From positions 62,001-126,000 of the forward strand of contig JADJCA010000011.1 of NCBI GenBank assembly GCA_016703425.1: a DNA stretch of 64,000 nucleotides. Direction: 5' to 3'. Each line of letters opens with the position of its first letter. Position 1 is the stretch's first letter. This stretch comes from Myxococcales bacterium (GTDB taxonomy: Bacteria > Myxococcota_A > Polyangia > Polyangiales > Polyangiaceae). Under the pieces are notes generated by a model. It saw nothing but the letters and a program-made list of their open reading frames with translations. It had not been told where the DNA came from and ran no database searches. This document shows, in pieces, positions 8,680 to 16,300 of the stretch. Both the position numbers and the translations under genes were made by a program.

Positions 8680-8968
8680 CCTCTTGAAGGAGGCCATTGG
8701 CATTCTCCTCGAAGATGCGCCGCTACAGCTTCGCACGCTGCGCGACGCCTACGGCGCGCACGACCTGCAGACCGTGCAGCGCCTCGCCCACGGCCTCCAG
8801 GGCGCCGTGGCGAACCTCGGCGCCAGCTCCATGGCCGCTGGCCTTCGCGATCTCTCACACGCGGCCCGCGACAAGCGTGAGGACGCCATCGACCCGCTGC
8901 TCGATCGCGCACACCGCGACTGGACCGCTCTTGAACGAGAGCTTCGCACCTGGGTGGCGAGTCCATGA
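8444..8968 (+). CDS. Hpt domain, displaced C-terminus of the hybrid kinase
   Basis: This frame, shifted by one base from the kinase, reads a Pro-rich linker (about 8444-8620) and then an Hpt domain of about 105 residues. The phosphotransfer site is the His of RLAHGLQGAVANLG. There is no start codon of its own next to the domain, so it is very likely the end of the kinase protein. Its TGA overlaps the ATG of the downstream cyclase (ATGA, 8965-8968), which implies translational coupling and so selection to keep this frame read. The phosphorelay would run HisKA, receiver, Hpt and onward to the cyclase receiver (inference). Confidence 0.7.
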   Translation, partial: AAPRPPAPPAPARPQAPRPAAPEPTVESTLHDYKIADTPPPPPQTPPAPAPAPAPEVVDYSKPAFILHEALTRAAGDADLLKEAIGILLEDAPLQLRTLRDAYGAHDLQTVQRLAHGLQGAVANLGASSMAAGLRDLSHAARDKREDAIDPLLDRAHRDWTALERELRTWVASP

Positions 8969-9909
8969 AGGTGCTTGTCGTCGAGGACGACGTCACCACA
9001 CGCCTCCTGCTCAGCGGCACGCTGCGGAAGTGGGGCTACGAGGTGACGACGTGCGCCGACGGCGAAGACGCTTGGGAGGAGGTGAAGAAGCGAGAGACTC
9101 GCCTCGTCATCACCGACTGGGAGATGCCTCGCCTCGACGGCGCAGGACTCTGCAAACGGATTCGTACGCAGCTCGGCTCGACCTACGTCTACGTGCTTCT
9201 TTTGACGAACTACAAAGACGCCGATCACATCGTGCAAGGGCTGAGCGCCGGCGCCGACGATTTCATCTCCAAGCCCTTCAATCCGCTCGAACTGCAAGCG
9301 CGGATGGCGGTCGGTCAGCGCATCCTGCTCTTGCAGGATGACTTGGTGGAGAAGCACCGCGAGCTCGAACGCCTCAATCAACAACTGGCGCGCATCGCGG
9401 CGACCGACGCGCTCACGCAACTCGGCAACCGCCGAAGCTTCGATGAAGCGCTCGCGCGAGCCCACTCGCTCGCGCTTCGTCACGGCCGCGCCTACGGCGT
9501 CCTGATGGCCGACCTCGATCACTTCAAGAGCATCAACGATCGCTTCGGCCACGCCATCGGCGACAAGGTCCTCGCAGAAGTGTCGGCCGCCTTTCGCAAC
9601 GCCACGCGGAGCGAAGACGAGCTCTTTCGCTACGGTGGCGAGGAGATCGTCATCCTCACGCGGGAGCAGACGACGGCGGGCCTCACCTCCTTATGCGATC
9701 GGCTGACGACGGCGGCCGCGGCCGTGAGGATCACGGCGGCGGACCACGTGCCGGTCGCGATCACGGTGAGCGTGGGCGCTGCGCTCTACGACGGCCGAGA
9801 GCGCGTAGAAGGCGTCGCGCTGGTGGGCCGCGCCGACGACGCGCTCTATCAAGCCAAACACGCGGGGCGAAACCGCTTCGTCCTCTGGGACGAGACGCCC
9901 GCGACTTAG
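8965..9909 (+). CDS. Response regulator-diguanylate cyclase (REC-GGDEF, PleD/WspR type)
   Basis: The 314-residue protein makes cyclic di-GMP from two GTP when its receiver is phosphorylated. The receiver (residues 1-120) has VVEDD, the phospho-Asp in ITDWEMPRLDG, and the Lys of ISKPF. A short coiled coil (EKHRELERLNQQLARI) leads to the GGDEF domain (about 145-310) with DLDHFKSIND and active site RYGGEEI. The inhibitory I-site RSED lies five residues before GGEE. Its ATG overlaps the stop of the Hpt frame, placing it in one phosphorelay with the upstream hybrid kinase. Confidence 0.9.
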   Translation: MKVLVVEDDVTTRLLLSGTLRKWGYEVTTCADGEDAWEEVKKRETRLVITDWEMPRLDGAGLCKRIRTQLGSTYVYVLLLTNYKDADHIVQGLSAGADDFISKPFNPLELQARMAVGQRILLLQDDLVEKHRELERLNQQLARIAATDALTQLGNRRSFDEALARAHSLALRHGRAYGVLMADLDHFKSINDRFGHAIGDKVLAEVSAAFRNATRSEDELFRYGGEEIVILTREQTTAGLTSLCDRLTTAAAAVRITAADHVPVAITVSVGAALYDGRERVEGVALVGRADDALYQAKHAGRNRFVLWDETPAT

Positions 9910-9965
9910 ATTGCCGTTTGGAATCCGCCTCCGGCCGGCGGCGCCCGCGCGAGGCGCGTTTCGCC

Positions 9966-11210
9966 TTAACTGCCGAGCTTCGCCTGGAGACTGCGGAGTC
10001 GGTCGATCAGGAGATCGTAGGTCGCGGGGCGCTTGCCGGCCTCTTGGTCGAGCATCCAGCGCACGACGTCGACGAACTCGTGCGCGTAGCCCGGGATCGT
10101 GTCGGGAATGGTGACCGGCTCGTAGCGCGCCTTGCGGCCCGTGGTGCGGTCGCGCTCCGTCGAGAAGGGAGGCTTGCCGGTGGCGCCGTGCAGCATCGTG
10201 ACGCCCAACGCGTAGACGTCGACCCGGAAGTCGACCTTGTCAGGCTGGGAGACGGCTTCCGGCGCCATGTAGCCGCGCGTGCCGACGACGGTGCGGCGCA
10301 CGCGATCGAGGGAGCTCGGATCGATCGTCGTCGGAGTGGCGAGACCGAGGTCGACGATCTTGGTCATGCCGTCTTTGGCGAGCATGATGTTCGCGGGCTT
10401 GATGTCCCGGTGGATGAGGCCTTGCGCCAGGCCCGCCTTGAGCCCCACGGCCACGTCGAGCGCGACGCGCAGGAGCGCTGCGGGAGGCAGCGGACCGTCG
10501 CTGGAGATCGCCTTCGAGAGCGTTCGGCCCTCGATGTATTCCATGACGACGTAGGTGATGTTCTTCGTGTGCGTGACATCGAAGACGCGAACGACGTTGG
10601 GGTGATTGATCTTCGCCGCGAAGCGAGCCTCTTCGCAGAGGCGGTCGGCCAGCTCGGGGTTCTTTCGCACGACCTTCGAGCGAAGAAGCTTCAAGGCCAC
10701 AGGCATGTGCAAGAGCAGGTGGGTCGCGCGGAAGACTGCGGCGAAGCCCCCGGTCCCGAGGAGCTCTTCGATGCGGTACTTGTCGATGATCGCGCCGACG
10801 CCGGGGAGGTCCGTCTCGACGGGCGCGACCGCGGTCCGGGGGCGCGTCTTGTCGGTTGCCTTCTTCTTTCGACGCGCCAGCGATGCGATGCTCTTGGGCC
10901 GCATCTCCGGCGTAACCGGCGGCGCTGCCGTGAGCACCTCCGCCGGCGAGTAGGTCGACGCGGGCAGCACGAAGGCATCGGTCGGCAGGACAGGGTCGAT
11001 GGGCAGGAGCGCCGCGAGCGTCACCTCACGCGGGCGGACAATGTCCGAACGAAAGAGACCGTGCAGGCTCCCCTCGATCCGTTGCGACTCGTCGACGGAC
11101 TCGCCGAGCGACTCCACCGAGTCTTGGCCGCCGGACTCTTGCTCCGTGCCCAGCGGCTGCGAGACGCGTTCGATGGCTGCCCGGGCGCCGCCTTGAATGT
11201 TCGGATCCAT
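9966..11210 (-). CDS. Ser/Thr protein kinase, last gene of the chemosensory locus
   Basis: The 414-residue protein is a Hanks-type kinase. GGAGGAGC just upstream fixes the ATG at 11210, although the frame is open further 5'. A low-complexity N-terminal extension of about 150 residues precedes the kinase domain (about 150-410). The glycine loop is GTGGFAAVF, the ATP Lys is in VALKLL, the catalytic loop is HRDIKPANI, the metal-binding motif is DLG instead of DFG, and YMAPEAV closes the activation segment. No membrane helix is seen, so it is probably cytoplasmic. It sits 59 bases after the receiver-DUF4388 gene on the same strand, so it could phosphorylate chemosensory or motility proteins. Confidence 0.85.
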   Translation of the reverse strand: MDPNIQGGARAAIERVSQPLGTEQESGGQDSVESLGESVDESQRIEGSLHGLFRSDIVRPREVTLAALLPIDPVLPTDAFVLPASTYSPAEVLTAAPPVTPEMRPKSIASLARRKKKATDKTRPRTAVAPVETDLPGVGAIIDKYRIEELLGTGGFAAVFRATHLLLHMPVALKLLRSKVVRKNPELADRLCEEARFAAKINHPNVVRVFDVTHTKNITYVVMEYIEGRTLSKAISSDGPLPPAALLRVALDVAVGLKAGLAQGLIHRDIKPANIMLAKDGMTKIVDLGLATPTTIDPSSLDRVRRTVVGTRGYMAPEAVSQPDKVDFRVDVYALGVTMLHGATGKPPFSTERDRTTGRKARYEPVTIPDTIPGYAHEFVDVVRWMLDQEAGKRPATYDLLIDRLRSLQAKLGS

Positions 11211-11269
11211 GCCTCGCTCCTCCGGCCTGGCAGGCGGCACCCCGCCCGCGCCATTTCCGCCTTGCTGAC

Positions 11270-12760
11270 TCACGTCTTCGCTCCGCTCGCGCCGCGACCC
11301 CAGAGCTTGATGCCGTCGACCAGCAGGTTGCGAAGCTCGGCGTGGCCGACGCCAAGCTCCCCTTGCACCACGCGCACGGCGGAGCCGCCGTCCTGGATGG
11401 CCGACAGCTCGCTCACGTTGCCCTCGAGCGCCGCATTGCCAACCCACAGCGTCGACGGCGGGATGAAGTGGCGGAGCCAGCCTTCAAGGTCGACGCGCGC
11501 CTTGGTGCCCACGGCGAGGAAGTCACCGTCGGGCGGCGCGATGAGCACGAACGAAGGGACGCGGTGGAGGTGCGCCCGAAACGCGTTGGGGTTGCGCACG
11601 TCGACGAGCACGATGTCGACGAGGCGTTCGTGACGCAGGAAGAAGGAGAGGCCGAAGGCCTTGCTCTTCTCGGACAAGCTCCCCAAGACCCACTTCTCCG
11701 TCGGCGGCGCTGCGATCGAGAGCATCGCGGAGACACCGGCGGCAAGATCGGCGAGAAAGAGCACGTGCAGTCGGTCGCGTCCGCCTTCGACGCGAGTCCA
11801 CTTGGCGAGCTCTTCGTAGGTGAAGAGGCGCAGCTCACCGAGGGTGAAGCCATCGCCGACGCCGAGCTCGAACTGCGCCGCAACGAGGCGCGTTGGCGTG
11901 AGCGGTGACACGAGCTCGGCGTCGCCGCCAAGCGAGGGGCGCGGCGGTCGATGCGTCGTGCGCACGGGAGCGCCGGTGAGCTGTTGCGAGTGACGTTCCG
12001 TGTCGAGGAGGCGAGCGCCCTCCATGATGAGGCCCGTGACGGACTCCTCGATGGTGAAGGAGTCGACGGTCACTTCGCAGGGCCCGGGCAAGAACTCGAA
12101 CTGTCCTTGGCCCTCGGCCATGAGCTTGAAGAACGCCTCGGAGCCCACGAGATTTCCGTAGACCGCGTGAACGACGCGGCCTTCGTTGAAGAAGACTTCG
12201 CCGACGGCGCGGCGGGTGCCAACGGCGAGCGTGCCGGTTCGTCGCCCCATCTCGAGGATAACGACGAGGTCAGGGAACGCGATGGCGGAGAAGTCGCCGG
12301 CGAGGTTGTAGGCGCGGCGTCGCCATGCGTCGCGGACGCGCCGCTGGCGCCCAATTTGCGCGTCGACGCGGGCCACGAGCTCCGCCTGATCGCAGGGCTT
12401 GACGAGGAAGTCGTCGGCGCCGGCACGCAGTGCGAGCACCTTCGTGGTCACGCGACTGTCGGCGGAGAGGAAGACGACAGGGATGTTCCGGAGGCGGCTC
12501 TCTTGCGCCAAGCGGCGCACGAGCTGAACCCCGTTCATATCGCGGAGGTCGGTCTCGGTGATGATGAGGTCGACGAGCTGATTGCGGAGGATATCGATGG
12601 CGCCGGCGGCGTCTTCGACAGTCTCAACGGCAAAATTTCCCGCCTTCGAAAGGGCGCCTTCGACGAAACGTCTTGAGACACCGTCAGGATCCACGACGAG
12701 GACGGTCGCCGGGCCATCCTCAGGCACCGGCGAATTGTCAGGGGCTGACGACCTCGTCAT
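11270..12760 (-). CDS. Receiver-DUF4388 (PATAN) protein with Glu at the phospho-Asp site
   Basis: The 496-residue protein starts with a receiver (about 18-135), then a DUF4388/PATAN domain (about 150-260: LAGDFSAIAFPDL, GRRTGTLAVG, GEVFFNEGRVVHAV) and a C-terminal region of about 220 residues that I do not recognise. In the receiver, Glu69 of IITETDLRDMNG aligns with the phospho-Asp, while the switch Lys121 (LVKPC) is kept. Glu here mimics the phosphorylated state in other receivers, so the domain may be permanently on. PATAN-receiver proteins steer type IV pilus motors in cyanobacteria (PixE type); a similar role is inferred. It follows the CheW-like gene by seven bases. Confidence 0.8.
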   Translation of the reverse strand: MTRSSAPDNSPVPEDGPATVLVVDPDGVSRRFVEGALSKAGNFAVETVEDAAGAIDILRNQLVDLIITETDLRDMNGVQLVRRLAQESRLRNIPVVFLSADSRVTTKVLALRAGADDFLVKPCDQAELVARVDAQIGRQRRVRDAWRRRAYNLAGDFSAIAFPDLVVILEMGRRTGTLAVGTRRAVGEVFFNEGRVVHAVYGNLVGSEAFFKLMAEGQGQFEFLPGPCEVTVDSFTIEESVTGLIMEGARLLDTERHSQQLTGAPVRTTHRPPRPSLGGDAELVSPLTPTRLVAAQFELGVGDGFTLGELRLFTYEELAKWTRVEGGRDRLHVLFLADLAAGVSAMLSIAAPPTEKWVLGSLSEKSKAFGLSFFLRHERLVDIVLVDVRNPNAFRAHLHRVPSFVLIAPPDGDFLAVGTKARVDLEGWLRHFIPPSTLWVGNAALEGNVSELSAIQDGGSAVRVVQGELGVGHAELRNLLVDGIKLWGRGASGAKT

Positions 12761-12767
12761 CGTTCAA

Positions 12768-13358
12768 TTATCTCTCTTTTCCCTTCTGGCGTGCTCCGGA
12801 GAGAATCGCGGCCGAGGCGCTAAGCTCGCTCGTCGTCCAAAGACGACTGGGGTCGAGGACCAAGCCGACGGCAGACTGAGTTCCCGGCCCTGCTCGATCG
12901 CCGAGCTGGGAGGACGGGAAGCCGTGGCTTAGCGCTTGGGGCCGAATACGGAACACACCAGGGGGCAGCGGAATCGTCGCACCGAGCGGAGCTACGAACA
13001 AGCATTCTCCGGTGCCGACAGCCATGGGCACCTCTGAGCCGAGGTGGGGTACACGGAGGAGAACCCAGGCGATTTGCGGGATATCCAGCTCCAGCAGCGC
13101 GCCGAGCTGCCACGACGCGTAACGTTGACCAGCGACCTCAAGGAGGCCCGGAGACAGCTCTTCTGCATCAGCCTCGGCCGGAACGATGAGCGTCTGCGTT
13201 TGGATCGGCAAAACGAGGCGATCAATCCACTGGGCGGGCAGCGCGCCGACAAAGTCCCCACACTGGAGGAAGACGCACAGCTCAGCCTTATCCGCGTCGG
13301 GTTGGGCGCCGCCCCAAGTCGAGAGGCTTGCGCCACCGCTGGAGGTCGACGCCGTCAT
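12768..13358 (-). CDS. Divergent CheW-like protein coupled to CheA
   Basis: The 196-residue protein begins within the stop of cheA (ATGA overlap at 13355-13358), so it is translationally coupled to it. It shows a CheW-like strand pattern: ELCVFLQCGDFVGALPAQWI, then the hydrophobic block ASWQLGALLEL, VPMAVGTG and a final AVGLVLDPSRL. Several usual Gly and Arg positions are absent, so it may be a second-rank scaffold or an antagonist, as FrzB is in the Frz system (comparison is inference). It ends seven bases before the receiver-DUF4388 gene. Confidence 0.6.
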   Translation of the reverse strand: MTASTSSGGASLSTWGGAQPDADKAELCVFLQCGDFVGALPAQWIDRLVLPIQTQTLIVPAEADAEELSPGLLEVAGQRYASWQLGALLELDIPQIAWVLLRVPHLGSEVPMAVGTGECLFVAPLGATIPLPPGVFRIRPQALSHGFPSSQLGDRAGPGTQSAVGLVLDPSRLWTTSELSASAAILSGARQKGKER

Positions 13359-16300
13359 TGCGAGTCACCCGAGTCTTGCGAGTGCGACTGCGAGTCATCA
13401 CCAGCGCCCTGAGCGCCGACGGGCTTCTTCTTCGGTCCGTACTTCTCGAGAGCGCCCTCGAGCTGTCGGGCGTTGAAGGGCTTGGTCAGGTAGTCGGTGC
13501 ACCCGAGCGCGCGCGCCTGATCTTGGTGCTTCTGCCCCGAGCGGCTCGACACGACGATGATCGGGAGGTCTTGGTACGCCGGCAGGAACCGGAGCTCACG
13601 AATGAGATCGTAGCCGTGCATGCGCGGCATCTCGAGGTCCGTGAAGATGAGGTCGTAGTGACCTTCGCGAAGCTTCGACATGGCGTCGAGACCGTCGACG
13701 GCGGTGGTGACATCGGTGCCGAGGTTCGTGAGCTCCTTCTCGGCGATCTTGCGGACCGAGAGCGAGTCGTCGACGAAGAGGACGCGCACCTTGCGTTGGA
13801 CCGCGGGCATCCGAAGCTGGGTGGCCTTCTTCGGGCGCTCGAGGCTCGTCGTCGTCGGCTGGAAGCGCGGACCGCCACCCGAGAGTGCGCGGCCTGCGTG
13901 GGCTTCGACGACGCCGGGGATGTCGAGGATGAGCGAGAGCTCGCCGGTACCGCGAATCGTGACGCCGGCGAGCACCGGGTGACCCGTGAGCAGGTCGCCG
14001 AGGCTCTTTACGACGATCTCCTCTTGGCCGATCACGGCATCGACCTGGAGCATCAATCGCTGGTCACCGACGCGAAGCACGATGACAGGCCCGCGCTTCT
14101 CGGCGCTGGAGCGATCCGTGACGCCGAAGAGCTCGTCCATCGTGAGCACCGAGACGTAGGTCTCGTCGAGCTTCACGCGACGAATGCCCGCCGACTCGAC
14201 GATCACGCCTTCCTCCGCATCGAGGATGTGCTGCGCGAAGTAGAGCGGGATGGCGTACGAGCGACCGCGACTCGACACCAAGAGGGCCTTGGTGATGGCG
14301 AGCGTGAGCGGCAAGGTGACCAAGAACGCGGTGCCCTTACCCGGCATGGTGTCGACGCGAATCGAACCGTTGAGACGGTCGACGGCGCGACGAACCACGT
14401 TGCCGCCGACACCGCGGCCGGCGACGTTACCAACGGTCGCCTTGGTGCTGAGGCCCGCGGCGAACACGAGGTCCTTGACGACTTGGTCGTTGACCGAGGT
14501 CTCGGCGGGAATGACGCCCATCTGCACGCCCTTGGCATGCAGCGCGGCGAGGTCGAGGCCGTTGCCGTCGTCGCGAACTTCAAGGACGATCTGCCCCGAC
14601 TCTTGCCGTGCGGCGAGGGTGAGCGTTCCCGTCTCCTTCTTGCCGGTGGCCTGACGCGCGTTGGGCGCTTCGATGCCGTGCACCACGGCGTTGCGCACCA
14701 GGTGCAGCATCGGACCGAAGAGCGCGTCGGCGATGGTCTTGTCGATGTTGACGTCTTCACCGGAGGTGACGACGCGAACCTCTTTGCCTTCGCGGGCCGC
14801 GGCGTCGCGGACCGGGAGGCGGAGGCGCTGGAAGAGGAACTCGAGGGGAACCATGCGAGCGCGGGTGACCTCGCTCTGGATGCCCGTCACGATGCTGCCG
14901 TGCGCTTCCGAGTCGGCCGCGAAGGCGGAGAGCTCGCGATAGAGCTGGCCGTACATTTCGTTGAAGTCGTTGCTCATCTCCGCGAGGCTTCGCGCGAGGA
15001 CGTTGACGTCGTCGTAGCGGTCGAGCTCGGCGTCGCTGAAGGCGCCCATCTGATCTTCCGAGGTGAGCTTCGCGAGCGCTGTGGCAGCGCCCTCCGCAGG
15101 CCGGTTCGCCAGTTGGGCGACCGTCTGCTGGTAGGCCGCGTGCATCTCGCCGGGGCGGCGATAGGTGAACTCGTGTTCCTCTCGGAACGACTCGACCGTA
15201 TCCATGAGGCGACGACGGCTGCGTCCGAGCTCGAGTTGCAGTTGCTTCAAGACGTCGATGCGGCTCATGAGCCGCGAACGGCTGACGACGAGCTCGCCGG
15301 CGAGGTTCATGAGGGCGTCGAGGCGCTCTGTTGAAACGCGGATGAAGCGACGATCGGCCGCGTCGGCTGGCGCGCCCGGCGCGAGCGACTCGGCGTCGCC
15401 GCTGCCCCCACCGGTGTCGACGTTGATGATGCTGACGCTGGAACCACCGGTGTGGCTGACGGGCTCGTAGGCCGCCTTGCTGCCGGCGAGGACGTTCCCG
15501 ATGCGCGACTCGACGCGCGCGATGGAGGTCTCGACATAACCGTCGGCGGCCTGCCGGAGGTTGCGGCGAACGTCCTGCTGCACCTCCAAGAGGAAGGTCG
15601 CGACGGCCTTCATCGACGGAAGGATCGTCGCCTCGATGAGGCCTTCGAGGAAGGTCTCGACGCGGTGCAGGATCGCTCCCGTGGGACCGAGACCGATGGT
15701 GTTCACGGCGCCCTTGAGCGTGTGCGTAAGGCGCATCAAGGTCTCGATGGCGGCCTTAGGCTGGTTCGTCTCCTCGAGGGCGAGGATGGCGCGATCGAGC
15801 TGATCGAGCAGCTCCGAACACTCCTGGTTGAAGGCGTCGACGAGGTCCGGCTCGGCGGGTAGCTGAACGCGCTCGCGCACGACGGCTTCCTTCACGCGAG
15901 GCGCCTTGGCGGGCTTCTTCGCCGCGGCGCTGGAGAACGACGGCTCCTCGGCACGCTCCGACTGGAGCAGCTGGGTCACGCGAGCGAGGCCGCGCTGCAG
16001 AACGGCGGCCGAGGTCTTGTCGGCGCTCGCGAGCGACTGAAGGCGGGCCGCCTCCGTCGCGATGGCGTCCTCGGCGACGACGAGCGCCGAACCCTTGAGC
16101 CGGTGGAACAACTTGCCCAACTCACCGCGAACTTCGCGCGCGCGAGGGTCGGCGGCCTTGGCGAGCTCGTCCAAGTATTGGCCCGCTCGCTCGCAGAGCT
16201 CCTTGGCCTCTTCCATGAAGAACTTCTTCGCGTCACCGACTTCGCTCGGCGGCTCAGCGGCCGACGCGGGCTCCTTCGGGGACTTCGCGACGTCGAGCTC

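Noticed and set aside
9693..11633. A 646-residue open frame on the plus strand across the cyclase and kinase genes
   Set aside because: It overlaps two well-supported genes and has no domain or start signal.
13328..15334. A 668-residue open frame antisense to the CheA gene
   Set aside because: It lies opposite a strongly conserved CheA/CheW/receiver region and is an artefact of high GC; its composition is not protein-like.
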